A stretch of DNA of 48,084 nt from SBAX01 sp964646605 (GTDB lineage Bacteria; Planctomycetota; Phycisphaerae; UBA1845). This document shows, piece by piece, positions 33,243 through 41,458 of this stretch. Position 1 is the first letter of the stretch. Each line of letters opens with the position of its first letter. The stretch lies in the NCBI GenBank assembly GCA_964646605.1, contig CAZYEX010000094.1, positions 1-48,084 of the forward strand, read 5' to 3'. The notes under the pieces were generated by a model. It was not told the DNA's origin and ran no database searches. It was given only the letters and a program-made list of their open reading frames with translations. A program made the translations under genes and the position numbers.

Positions 33243-33932
33243 GTGGTCATTGCATCCGTTCACGACCTCACCAAGACCTACACCAAACCGGGCAGCGACG
33301 TGGCCGTGCATGCCCTTCGCGGCGTGACCATCGAGTTCAAGGAAGGCGAATCGGTGGCCATCTGCGGTCAAAGCGGATCGGGCAAGAGCACCCTGATGAA
33401 CTTGCTGGGATGTCTCGATCGCCCCACCGGCGGCCGATATCTCCTCGGAGATTCCGACGTTTCGCAGCTCGATGACGACGCCCTCTCCGACATTCGTGGG
33501 CGGTGCATCGGGTTCGTTTTCCAAAGCTTCAACCTGATCGCCCAGCTTTCGGTGCTGGAAAACCTCGAGGTGCCCCTCTTCTACCAAGGCATGCCCGCCC
33601 GATTGCGACGGGAAAAGGCCGAGAAACTGGCCGAAACCGTGGGGTTGGGGGATCGGGCGACTCATCGCCCCGCGGAATTATCCGGCGGTCAGCAACAGCG
33701 TGCCGCGATCGCCCGCTCGCTGATCAACGACCCGCTCATCCTCTTGGCCGATGAGCCCACGGGGAATCTGGACTCCGCCACCGGCGAGGCGATCCTCGCC
33801 CTCTTTGACGACCTTCGTCGGCATGGCAAGACGATTTTGATCGTGACGCACGATCCCAACGTGGCCAAGCGCTGCGTACGCACCGTCACCCTCCGCGACG
33901 GGTACGTCATCAGCGACGTGCGCAACGAATAA
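33243..33932 (+). CDS. ABC transporter ATP-binding protein (MacB/LolD type)
   Basis: The 229-residue product is a complete ABC ATPase: Walker A GQSGSGKST (42-50), Q-loop Gln94 in FVFQSFNLI, signature LSGGQQQR (146-153), Walker B LILLADEP with D-loop NLDS, and H-loop ILIVTHD. The sequence belongs to the LolD/MacB/FtsE group, which works with FtsX-like permeases to drive export or lipoprotein release using ATP. It follows the adaptor by 13 bp. The next gene is a 92-residue protein and then the strand changes, so the expected permease is not encoded here. A second promoter-linked locus elsewhere must supply it, or the ATPase serves a permease in trans. Confidence 0.95.
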   Translation: MVIASVHDLTKTYTKPGSDVAVHALRGVTIEFKEGESVAICGQSGSGKSTLMNLLGCLDRPTGGRYLLGDSDVSQLDDDALSDIRGRCIGFVFQSFNLIAQLSVLENLEVPLFYQGMPARLRREKAEKLAETVGLGDRATHRPAELSGGQQQRAAIARSLINDPLILLADEPTGNLDSATGEAILALFDDLRRHGKTILIVTHDPNVAKRCVRTVTLRDGYVISDVRNE

Positions 33933-33946
33933 CGAGGTCGAGCAAG

Positions 33947-34225
33947 ATGAGTTTCGAACAACGCGGGGAAACGGTCATCGGGGCCCACGACTTGGCCGAG
34001 CTCAAGCTCGTCTATCGCATCCTCCATCGCCATCTGTCCAAACACGTCGAGCTCATGGACACCCACTTCCTCATCGAACTGCAGAACTTTCTCCACCGAA
34101 AGGCGACGCAAGAGGGCGTGGATTCAGCGGATCACGGTGCCTGGGACGCATGGCTGGGCAACGTGGATGCCGAACCGTGTGACCGACGCGTTCGGCGACG
34201 ACGCACCATCGATCCGCAGTCCTAA
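33947..34225 (+). CDS. Small hypothetical protein downstream of the ABC ATPase
   Basis: A 92-residue protein, predicted helical, with no signal or membrane segment. The core VYRILHRHLSKHVELMDTHFLIELQNFLHRKATQEGVDSADHGAWDAWLG resembles small conserved planctomycete proteins I have seen with an LMDTDFL..LQ and GVDVTDHGxWDxWLG pattern. The last residues are Arg-rich. It starts 14 bp after the ATPase stop, so it is probably in the same transcript. Function is unknown. Its position suggests an accessory role for the exporter, but it could equally be unrelated. Confidence 0.65.
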   Translation: MSFEQRGETVIGAHDLAELKLVYRILHRHLSKHVELMDTHFLIELQNFLHRKATQEGVDSADHGAWDAWLGNVDAEPCDRRVRRRRTIDPQS

Positions 34226-34242
34226 CGCGTTTCGAGGCAGAC

Positions 34243-34308
34243 CCGAGGCGAGCCGCGGGCTTCAGCCCGCGCGGACATTGGCTCGAACGCCAATTTCCGG
34301 TGCCTCGG
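34243..34308. repeat. Cloverleaf-shaped palindromic element between convergent genes
   Basis: A 7-bp outer stem (CCGAGGC at 34243-34249 with GCCTCGG at 34302-34308) encloses hairpins CGCGGGC, TTCA, GCCCGCG (34254-34271) and ATTGGC, TCGAAC, GCCAAT (34277-34294). It has the same architecture as the element at 27916 but different sequence. Lying between the ends of two convergent genes, it may act as a bidirectional transcription end. Confidence 0.75.
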
Positions 34309-34330
34309 CTGGCGTCCCCGACGCACGGAC

Positions 34331-35572
34331 TCATCGCGGTGTTTCGCTGACCACTTGGCCGTCGATGATGACGCCCGTGCAGTGCGTCGTGTATTCGAAC
34401 GGGTCGCCGTCGAAGAGGGCGAGGTCGGCGTCCTTGCCCACGTCGAGGGAGCCGACGCGGTTGTCGATGCCCAGGATTTTGGCGGCGTCGATGGTGATGG
34501 CGGCCAGGGCTTGGTCGAGGGTCAGCCCGTTGGCCGCGGCGATGGCGGCTTCGAACAGCACCACCCGCGTCTTGGGCACGTAGCTCTCATAGCTGCTCTG
34601 CAGGGCGAAGGGAATCCCCGCTTGACGCAGCTTCGACGCGGTCTCGAAGCTCATGTTCTCCATTTCGCCGAAGGCACGGAACATGCTGGGATGCAGGATC
34701 ACGGGGACGCCGGCGGCCTTGATTTCGTCGAGCAGCAAATAGCTTTCCGCGGCGCTGTCCAGGATCAACCGAAGGTTGAACTCCTTGGCCAGGCGAAGGG
34801 CGCTGGCGATGTCCTGAGCGCGGTTGCAGGTCACCAACAATGGCAGTTCGCGCTTCAGCACGCGGACCAGCACGTCGAGACTCAGGTTGCGATCGGGTTT
34901 CTTGTCCGCCTCGGCGGTGTCCAACTTCCGTTGGTAGTCCTGGGCCTTGACCAGTTCGCCGCGCAGCATGGCCATCATTTTGCCGCGCGTGCCCGGCGAT
35001 TTCCCTTTGTCGCTTTTTTGCGCGAGGGGACTGAGCGTAGCGGCGACCGCCGCGGTCTCGACCACCACGGCCTCCTCGATCGTGCCGCCCGTGGTCTTCA
35101 CGATCGTGGTCTGTCCGGAAATGAGTTCGCCCGGTGCGTGCCCGGTATGCACCGTAGTGACACCGAATTCGCGGACCCATTCGACGAGTTGTTCGCGGGC
35201 GTTGTAGGCATCGACGGCGCGAAGCTCGGGTTGGATCGGGGCGGAGTGTTCGAGCTGGTCCTGATCGTGAGGATGGTTGAAAATGCCGCTCAATCCCACG
35301 GTGCTGTGGGCGTCGATGAGTCCGGGTGTCACCACCTCGGCATGGATGGTCCGAAATCCCTCGGGCACGCGCACGGCGTCGGCGCGTCCCACGGCCGCGA
35401 CCTTCCCGTCACGGATCACCACCACGCCATTCTCAATCGGCGGACCGGTCATGGTGTGAACTTTCTTGCCGATGACGGCGAGTTGGGCGGATGCAGTAGC
35501 GCAGAACGCAAGGGTGAGTCCGGCTAGAAGCGTTAGTCCGCGGGTTCGCGCCCGCAGCTCTGAACGAGTCAT
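34331..35572 (-). CDS. Secreted amidohydrolase-fold protein without metal ligands (probable pseudoenzyme)
   Basis: The 413-residue product has a signal peptide (ending ATASAQ) and an amidohydrolase-type barrel: the N-terminal strand pattern MTGPPIENGVVVIRDGKVAAVGRAD, then VVTPGLIDAHSTVGLSG, and the C-terminal GSLDVGKDADLALFDGDPFEYTT. It aligns through its length with the upstream gene's product, but every metal or catalytic position is changed: HSH to HST, HRHDD to NRAQD, LHH to LDS, FHTDD to LQSSY. The fold is kept while the chemistry is probably lost. The start is GTG/ATG at 35575/35572 overlapping the upstream stop, with GGAGGG 9 bases before the ATG, so the two are translationally coupled. 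It could be a binding or partner subunit of the active enzyme. Confidence 0.8.
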   Translation of the reverse strand: MTRSELRARTRGLTLLAGLTLAFCATASAQLAVIGKKVHTMTGPPIENGVVVIRDGKVAAVGRADAVRVPEGFRTIHAEVVTPGLIDAHSTVGLSGIFNHPHDQDQLEHSAPIQPELRAVDAYNAREQLVEWVREFGVTTVHTGHAPGELISGQTTIVKTTGGTIEEAVVVETAAVAATLSPLAQKSDKGKSPGTRGKMMAMLRGELVKAQDYQRKLDTAEADKKPDRNLSLDVLVRVLKRELPLLVTCNRAQDIASALRLAKEFNLRLILDSAAESYLLLDEIKAAGVPVILHPSMFRAFGEMENMSFETASKLRQAGIPFALQSSYESYVPKTRVVLFEAAIAAANGLTLDQALAAITIDAAKILGIDNRVGSLDVGKDADLALFDGDPFEYTTHCTGVIIDGQVVSETPR

Positions 35573-36885
35573 CACTGTTGTCCCTCCGAATGCTCAAAAC
35601 AGCACAGATACGGCGACTGATCTCGCCCCGCCCCGAACCCGCCGACGGCGTACAGACGGTCCTGGGGGTCGCTGCGGTCGAAGCGTTTTTGGCCCTCGAC
35701 CCAGGTCTGCTGCACCTTGGCGTAGACGCTCAACGGATCGCCGTCGAGAAGGATGAAATCCGCATCTTTTCCGACCTCGAGCGAGCCGATGCGATCCCCC
35801 AGATCGAGCATCTTCGCCCCGGCCAGGGTCACGGCTTTCAACGCCCCCTCGCGCGACATGCCGGCGCGGACCGCCAAGGCGGCGCTACGCAGGAAAACCC
35901 GCGAGTCGGTGATCCAATCGTCGGTGTGGAAGGCGACCTCCACGCCCGCTTTCTCCAACACGGCCCCGGTACGGAAGGTCATCTCCGCGGCCTCCAGTTT
36001 CCCTCCCGGGGAATCGACCACGATGACCGAGCATGGCACCTTGGCCGCGGCGATTTCGTCAGCCACTTTCCATCCTTCGCTGACGTGATGGAGCACCACG
36101 CGGAAGTTGAACTCTTTCGCCAGTCGCAGGACCGTGACGATATCATCATGGCGATGGGTGTGGTGATGCACCACCCGCTTGCCTTCCAGAACCTCGCCGA
36201 GCGCCTCCAAGGCCAGGTCCCGCGCCGGAAGTTTGGTCGCATCGCCTGCGGCTCGCTCGATCTTCTCGCGGTACTCCTTCGCCTTGATGTACTGTTCACG
36301 GACCAGCGCCGCCGACTTGCTCCGCGTCTCCGGGAAGGGCTTTTCGCTCATGGAGTTCGTGCCGTTGGCCATTTTGATGCCCCCCATCATCTTGCCGTCG
36401 GCGTCGCGGATGAACAGGTCGTCGACGGTCTCGGCCTTGCGCAGCTTGGCGTAGATCGTCTGCCCGCTGAGCAGGTGCCCGGAGCCCGGCATGATGTTGA
36501 GGGTGGTCAGTCCGCCGGCCAGCGCCCGCTTGAATCCGGAGTCGCGGACGTTGAGCGAATCAAAGATGCGCACGTCGGGTTGAATGGGAGCGCTGGAGTC
36601 GGCCCCGCCGATGCCGCCGATGTGGCTGTGGGTGCAGATGAGCCCGGGCATGATGACCTTGCCCGTCGCGTCGATCCGCTGAGCATCCGCCGGCACAGTC
36701 ACCGTCGTCGCCGCCCCGACGGCCGTGATCTTGCCGTTGTGGACGACCAGCGTTCCGTTTTCGATCGGCGCTCCGACGATGGGAATGATCTTGGCACCCG
36801 TGAAGGCGTGCGGGACGTCCTGCCCACGCACCGTCGCCGCGAACACGCCCGACAGGACCACCGCGCACCGCAATACTTGGCGCAA
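35572..36885 (-). CDS. Secreted metal-dependent amidohydrolase
   Basis: The 437-residue product has a signal peptide (about 1-21) and an imidazolonepropionase/dihydroorotase-like barrel. Metal ligands visible are the first-strand H-S-H (GLICTHSHIGG), a His-rich VVHHHTHRHDDIVTVL, a further pair in VVLHHVSEGWKVADE, and the eighth-strand Asp in VAFHTDDWITDSR. The C-terminal IGSLEVGKDADFILLDGDPL is the family hallmark. Such enzymes hydrolyse amide or ester bonds in cyclic or peptide-like substrates. The start is TTG at 36885, supported by GGGAGGG eight bases upstream. It is first of a two-gene operon with an amidohydrolase-like partner that has lost its ligands. Substrate unknown; the periplasm is the likely location. 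Confidence 0.85.
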   Translation of the reverse strand: MRQVLRCAVVLSGVFAATVRGQDVPHAFTGAKIIPIVGAPIENGTLVVHNGKITAVGAATTVTVPADAQRIDATGKVIMPGLICTHSHIGGIGGADSSAPIQPDVRIFDSLNVRDSGFKRALAGGLTTLNIMPGSGHLLSGQTIYAKLRKAETVDDLFIRDADGKMMGGIKMANGTNSMSEKPFPETRSKSAALVREQYIKAKEYREKIERAAGDATKLPARDLALEALGEVLEGKRVVHHHTHRHDDIVTVLRLAKEFNFRVVLHHVSEGWKVADEIAAAKVPCSVIVVDSPGGKLEAAEMTFRTGAVLEKAGVEVAFHTDDWITDSRVFLRSAALAVRAGMSREGALKAVTLAGAKMLDLGDRIGSLEVGKDADFILLDGDPLSVYAKVQQTWVEGQKRFDRSDPQDRLYAVGGFGAGRDQSPYLCCFEHSEGQQ

Positions 36886-36977
36886 CTTGAAGACCCTCCC
36901 ATTCCCTACCGCAACCCCGTCGCAGGACGGCGCGGGTCAATGGGATAGTAACCGATCCGCGACCGGACAACCACCGG

Positions 36978-37006
36978 TTCCGCCGCCCCCGCGGAGGGCA
37001 TAGAAT
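36978..37006 (+). promoter_or_regulatory. Promoter giving a probably leaderless SRAP transcript
   Basis: TAGAAT at 37001-37006 lies seven bases before the ATG at 37013, so transcription would start at or next to the start codon. TTCCGC at 36978 is a weak -35 with 17-bp spacing. There is no Shine-Dalgarno sequence before the ATG, in keeping with a leaderless mRNA. Confidence 0.4.
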
Positions 37007-37012
37007 CTTGGT

Positions 37013-37681
37013 ATGTGCGGACGTTTCACTTTGGCGACGGCGCCGGAAATCGTGGCCGAGTTCTTCGAGCTCACCGATCCCCCCCCGCTGAAACCGCGTT
37101 ACAACATCGCTCCGACCCAGCCTGCACCGGTAGTGCGAATCCGGCCCGGCGGGACCTCGCGCGAATTCGACCACCTGCACTGGGGGCTGATTCCCGGTTG
37201 GGCCAAGGATCCCTCCATCGGCAACCGCATGATCAACGCCCGCTCCGAGACCGTGACCGCCAAACCCGCCTTCCGCAACGCCTTCCGAAACCGTCGATGT
37301 CTGGTCGTCGCCGACGGATTCTACGAATGGAAGAAAACGGGCACGCGAAAGCAACCCTATGTCATCCGCATGTGCGACGGCTCGCCCTTCGCCTTCGCGG
37401 GCCTCTGGGAACATTGGGAGAGCGCGGAAGGCGAGGCGATCGACTCGTGCGCATTGCTCACCACCCAACCCAACGAACTGGTCGGCGAAGTCCACGACCG
37501 AATGCCGGTGATTCTGCGACCGAGCGACTTCGACCTTTGGTTGGACCCGTCCATGAACAAACCGGAGAAACTCGAACCGCTTTTGCGAGCCTACCCCGCA
37601 AACAAAATGACGACCTTCGCGGTCAGCACCCGCGTGAACAGCCCGACCCGCGACGACCCCGCCTGCATCGAACCGGCCTGA
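37013..37681 (+). CDS. SRAP (YedK/HMCES-type) abasic-site-binding protein
   Basis: The 222-residue product is an SOS response-associated peptidase-fold protein. It forms a thiazolidine cross-link through Cys2 with abasic sites in single-stranded DNA and protects them. Cys2 follows the initiator Met (MCGRFTL), and the other active-site residues are visible: Asn75 with R77 and E79 in MINARSE, Glu105 in FYEWKK, and His161 in EVHDRMP. Family blocks PRYNIAPTQ and WGLIPGWAKD are present. Length is normal. The promoter-like TAGAAT is only seven bases from the ATG and no ribosome site is seen, so the mRNA may be leaderless. It is not linked to other repair genes here. Confidence 0.95.
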   Translation: MCGRFTLATAPEIVAEFFELTDPPPLKPRYNIAPTQPAPVVRIRPGGTSREFDHLHWGLIPGWAKDPSIGNRMINARSETVTAKPAFRNAFRNRRCLVVADGFYEWKKTGTRKQPYVIRMCDGSPFAFAGLWEHWESAEGEAIDSCALLTTQPNELVGEVHDRMPVILRPSDFDLWLDPSMNKPEKLEPLLRAYPANKMTTFAVSTRVNSPTRDDPACIEPA

Positions 37682-37785
37682 TTCCCTTGGGCGACTGCGT
37701 TTTCTGAATTCCGCGCTCGAAAATCGGTGGACAGGCAACAACGGGAAGTCGTACCATGCGCCATGGTTGAAAGTGGACGAAGGCG

Positions 37786-38601
37786 ATGAGCAAAGAAAAC
37801 GACTACGTCTTGGGAACGCACGACGAAGAACTGGCGCGTCTGGGCTTGCAGCACAGCGTATGGAGGCCGCGAGCGCTGGACGCCTGGCGACGGGCGGGGT
37901 TTACACGCGGACAGACGCTCGTGGACATCGGCTGTGGGCCTGGCTACGCCGCCCTCGACCTAGCGGACATTACAGGCCCGTCCGGGCGGGTCGTGGCCAT
38001 CGACCGCTCCAGGCGCTTCCTCGATGCCCTCGAGGCCGAGCGCCACAGGCGCGGAATCGAACACGTCGACGCGCATGAACTCGATCTCGACGAATCGGAC
38101 CTGCCGCTCATTGCCGCCGACGGCGCGTGGGCCCGCTGGGTCTTCGCCTTCGTGAAGAGCCCGCGCGTTGTTCTTTCGCGCGTCGCCAAGGCTCTCAAAC
38201 CGGGCGGGGTTTTCGTCGTCCACGAGTACTTCGATTACGCCACCTGGCGCATGGCCCCGCGCTGCGCGGAGCTGGAAGAGTTCGTGCGGGCGGTGATGGA
38301 AAGCTGGCGCGCCGAGGGAGGCGAACCGGACATCGGATTGGAGTTGCCTCTCTGGCTCACGGAGCTTGGATTCGAAATCCAATCGCTTCGCCCCATCGTG
38401 GACGTCGTGCCGCCGTCGAACTACGTTTGGCAATGGCCCAGCGCCTTTGTCCGCGTCGGTCTGCGACGGCTGATCGACCTGGGACGGATCAACGCGGATC
38501 GGGCCAAGACCATCGCGGAGGCTTTCGACGCCTGCGAACGGACCCCTCACACCCACATGTTCACCCCCGGGGTCGTGGAAATCATTGCCGTTCGCCGGTG
38601 A
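37786..38601 (+). CDS. Class I SAM-dependent methyltransferase
   Basis: The 271-residue product has a Rossmann methyltransferase fold: motif I LVDIGCGPGYAALDLA (about 45-60), the acidic end of strand 2 VVAIDRSRRFLDAL, VDAHELDLDESDLPL, and the post-motif KALKPGGVFVVHEYFDYATWRM. It resembles methyltransferases of the UbiE/MenG type but has a longer C-terminal region (about 180-271). The substrate cannot be told; an SAM-dependent small-molecule methylation is likely. It begins about 105 bp after the SRAP gene and has no obvious operon partner. The start at 37786 is in line with the family and follows a short AAGGCG. Confidence 0.8.
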   Translation: MSKENDYVLGTHDEELARLGLQHSVWRPRALDAWRRAGFTRGQTLVDIGCGPGYAALDLADITGPSGRVVAIDRSRRFLDALEAERHRRGIEHVDAHELDLDESDLPLIAADGAWARWVFAFVKSPRVVLSRVAKALKPGGVFVVHEYFDYATWRMAPRCAELEEFVRAVMESWRAEGGEPDIGLELPLWLTELGFEIQSLRPIVDVVPPSNYVWQWPSAFVRVGLRRLIDLGRINADRAKTIAEAFDACERTPHTHMFTPGVVEIIAVRR

Positions 38602-38914
38602 CGACCGGGCGATCGACCCTCTTGCCCTCCCCGCAATCCCCCGATGGCGAACGCCCGCCGCACCCCGCGAAATCCTCGGCCCGACGACGCAACCGAATCT
38701 TCGCCGGGGCCTTCTTTTTGGCTTGACCCGCCCCCGCCCGGTCGGATAGGCTTTGTTCTTATCGGAAACACCGTTGCGCGGGCTTGGCGGTTGACGCGCG
38801 GCTTGAAGCCCTGACAGGGCGGATCAGTTCGGCTGCTGTCGGGTCGCGCGTTCGTCTCCCATCCCACGCGAGCGGTGCAAGCGCATCCAGCGTCCTTTGA
38901 AAGGGAGAGGAACC
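38602..38914. other. Intergenic region before the large secreted protein
   Basis: I see no gene. It contains a candidate promoter (TTGACC at 38723-38728, TAGGCT at 38747-38752, 18 bp apart) and a small hairpin GCCCT, GAC, AGGGC at 38808-38820 next to GCTTGAAGC, a palindromic motif of the kind common between genes in many bacteria. A GAGAGGA ribosome site precedes the next ATG. Confidence 0.4.
38723..38752 (+). promoter_or_regulatory. Candidate promoter of the 38.9-kb secreted protein
   Basis: TTGACC at 38723-38728 and TAGGCT at 38747-38752, separated by 18 bp. The -35 is good and the -10 weak. It would give a leader of about 155 nt. Confidence 0.3.
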
Positions 38915-41413
38915 ATGTTGACCACTAGGATTGCCACGCCCAGTTTGGTTTGCGGTTTCAAGAGCGTCGAAGGGGTCGCCCGGGGGGTGTTCCTGACGTG
39001 CCTGTGCCTCGCGGCCGTGGAGGCGCGGGCGGGGGTCTGCGACCCCACCGTGGCGCCGACGGCCGATCCCTCCGGGATCAGACAAAACCGATACATCTCG
39101 TTCACCCCCACCAACGGCGGAATGACGACCGCGATTCGCGTCAAGCTCGTGGACTTGCAAAACTTCACCCCGCCGCCCGCGCCGCGCAACTTCTCAGCCT
39201 TCGAGTTTGGGGCGTCGTGTACCGACCCCGGTGGCTGCGTGCGCTGGGTCGGTCCGCCGACTGTCTCCCCTGACGAGCCTCCGGTTGGAACCACGTTCAA
39301 CAGCGCACGTTTGCAATGCACGCCCCATTACCAGGATTGGGCCGGGGTGGGATTGCTTCGCGTCTACGGATCCGAAACTGTCCCAAGTTCGACCTACGAT
39401 GTGCAACATCTCGAGTCGGGGTGCGACGAAGGCATGGAGGTTGACTACTCGCCGGTGCTGGTGGCCGGCACGGCTCGGTGGGGCGACGTCGTGGCCTCGT
39501 TCACCCCTCCCCAGCCGGACGCCATTGACCTCGCCAACATCGTTAGCAAGTGGCGCGGACTAGCCGGTCCGCCCGGAAAATGGCAGTTGCAGCTCAATCC
39601 CAATGTTCCCGACCCAGTGAAGCGTATCGACATGATGGACATCGTGCTTGGCGTGGACGCGTTCAAGCTGTTGTCGTACTCCCTGCGCGGTCCGATCGCC
39701 TGCCCGTATCCGCCGAGCTGTCCGGATGGAGTCGTGGATCGCGGCGAGGAGTGCGACGACGGCAACGCCACGAACGGCGACGGGTGCAACAGCGTCTGTC
39801 GGGCCGAGACCCGCACCGCGGTCGTCTCCCTGGTGCCGATTTTGCCGTATGGGACCGGCGCTGAGCCCTATCCCCCGGGGACGGTGATCCTCGGCAACGA
39901 CATTTTCCTTCAACAGGGCGGGTTGCGGGTTTGGATGGAACTAAGACTTTCCGACTGGGATGTGGACCTCGACGGGTCGCCGCGCTTGCGGACTTGGCAG
40001 ATTGCGATCGACGCCGACGGGTACACGAGCGGCGACGCGGGCGTGCTCGCCCCCGCCTTCCAGGCCTGTGCCGCCACAGCGGACTGCACCGCCGCCCTCG
40101 GACCGGACTCCAGCTGCAACACTCCCACAGCCGGGCGCTGCGCGCCAGGTTTTCGTGACGATCAACACCCCGCCGGGTTTCCGTCAGGTGCGCAGGCGGC
40201 GTTCGATCTGAGCGTGCCCGGTTTCCGCATCGGGGTCGCCGACGGGGCCTCGGACACGCAGGGCGTCATCGACCCCGGGACCGACGTCTACGCGGCGACG
40301 TTGGTGCTGGACATTCCCGACGAAGCGCGAGGTCGGTTCACGATTGGGTTTGACCAAAGTCTGCTCAACACGTTTCTGTTCAACGGCAACGCGCCGCGCG
40401 GACCGATTCCCATCATGACGTTCCGGCCGGCGGTCATCACCGTGGTAGGGAAGAACCGTTTTCTGACCATCAGCAACCCGCCGCCCGTGGTGGTGAGCGC
40501 CGGCGGTCCGACGGCGATCCGCGTGCGCATGATCGACTTGCAAAATCCCGACCCGCCCAACTCTCCGCTGTACCCGCCTCCGGACTTCAGCGCGTTCGAG
40601 TCGGCCATGTGTACGGCCGTGGGAGAGTTGGAAAGCTGTTCGCGTTGGGTCGGTCCGCCGGCTACGTTCCTCGAGGCCCAAGACCTTCCGGATCTGGGTG
40701 GGTTCCGCTGCGCACGATTGCAGTGTACGCCGTATTACCGCGATTGGGCGAGCGAACCCCGCTTTCACGTGACCGCCCCCGAGATCGTTCCCAGTTCGTT
40801 CTATGAGGTCGAATCGCTGGCCTCGACTTGCGTGGGGATCGAAAACGTCTGCGCCGACGTGTCCGCCCCGGTTCTGTTGTTCACGGCGCGATCCGGGGAC
40901 GTGACTCCGCAATATGCCCCGCCGGCGCTGACCACCCAGCCGGACGCGCTGGACGTCGGCGTTTTGTTGCTCAAGTTCAAAAAACAGTACGAAATCGAGA
41001 ACGCGGCCGCGAAACTCAGCCCCAACGTCCTCCGCCTCGACATCGACGTGGACGCCTTGGATATCCTCGCCTGCGTCAATGCCTTCGTGGGCTTTGCGTA
41101 CGCCCAAAGCGGCCCCTGCGCCTGTCCCTCATCGGTGCCGTGCGATGGCACCATGTGCGTGGACGACGCCGCGTGCCGGCTGATCTACGGGACGGGCGCC
41201 CTGTGCATGCGAAAATGCAACGGCGGCGCCAACGATGGACTACCCTGCGGCGCGAACGAGGACTGTAACTACTGCGCCGGCGGGACCCGCGACGGGTTTC
41301 CGTGCCCGGCCGGCACGGGCGATCCCTGTCCCGGCGGCGGCACTTGTTCCGTGGACGGCGTCTGCGGCCCGACGAGCTTCTGCCGCGATCGGTGCGGACG
41401 GTGCTTCCCGTAG
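38915..41413 (+). CDS. Large secreted protein with two copies of an unnamed ~215-residue domain
   Basis: The 832-residue product has a signal peptide (about 1-35). Residues 56-266 and 513-737 are two copies of a domain that also forms the C-terminus of the metalloprotease at 13.8 kb. Between them are a Cys-rich EECDDGN...GDGCNSVC segment (DUF4215-like, about 270-300) and a beta-rich region. The end (about 740-832) is a Cys-rich tail with many CxxG and GLPC motifs. Each unnamed domain starts with NRF/NRY, contains RWVGPP and ARLQCTPYYxDW, an E[IT]VPSSxY turn, and ends in a helical region like ALDILACVNAFVGFAYAQSGP. A GAGAGGA site precedes the ATG. It is probably an extracellular, disulfide- and calcium-stabilised protein. 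Function unknown. Confidence 0.75.
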   Translation: MLTTRIATPSLVCGFKSVEGVARGVFLTCLCLAAVEARAGVCDPTVAPTADPSGIRQNRYISFTPTNGGMTTAIRVKLVDLQNFTPPPAPRNFSAFEFGASCTDPGGCVRWVGPPTVSPDEPPVGTTFNSARLQCTPHYQDWAGVGLLRVYGSETVPSSTYDVQHLESGCDEGMEVDYSPVLVAGTARWGDVVASFTPPQPDAIDLANIVSKWRGLAGPPGKWQLQLNPNVPDPVKRIDMMDIVLGVDAFKLLSYSLRGPIACPYPPSCPDGVVDRGEECDDGNATNGDGCNSVCRAETRTAVVSLVPILPYGTGAEPYPPGTVILGNDIFLQQGGLRVWMELRLSDWDVDLDGSPRLRTWQIAIDADGYTSGDAGVLAPAFQACAATADCTAALGPDSSCNTPTAGRCAPGFRDDQHPAGFPSGAQAAFDLSVPGFRIGVADGASDTQGVIDPGTDVYAATLVLDIPDEARGRFTIGFDQSLLNTFLFNGNAPRGPIPIMTFRPAVITVVGKNRFLTISNPPPVVVSAGGPTAIRVRMIDLQNPDPPNSPLYPPPDFSAFESAMCTAVGELESCSRWVGPPATFLEAQDLPDLGGFRCARLQCTPYYRDWASEPRFHVTAPEIVPSSFYEVESLASTCVGIENVCADVSAPVLLFTARSGDVTPQYAPPALTTQPDALDVGVLLLKFKKQYEIENAAAKLSPNVLRLDIDVDALDILACVNAFVGFAYAQSGPCACPSSVPCDGTMCVDDAACRLIYGTGALCMRKCNGGANDGLPCGANEDCNYCAGGTRDGFPCPAGTGDPCPGGGTCSVDGVCGPTSFCRDRCGRCFP

Positions 41414-41458
41414 ACAAGCGGACCGGCGCAAGGGATCGGGTGGCCGTGCGCCAAGGGG

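Noticed and set aside
35870..35895. Additional REP-like copy ending GGCGCTAC
   Set aside because: It lies in a conserved coding region of the amidohydrolase, has no CTTGT-type loop, and the match is limited to the last bases.
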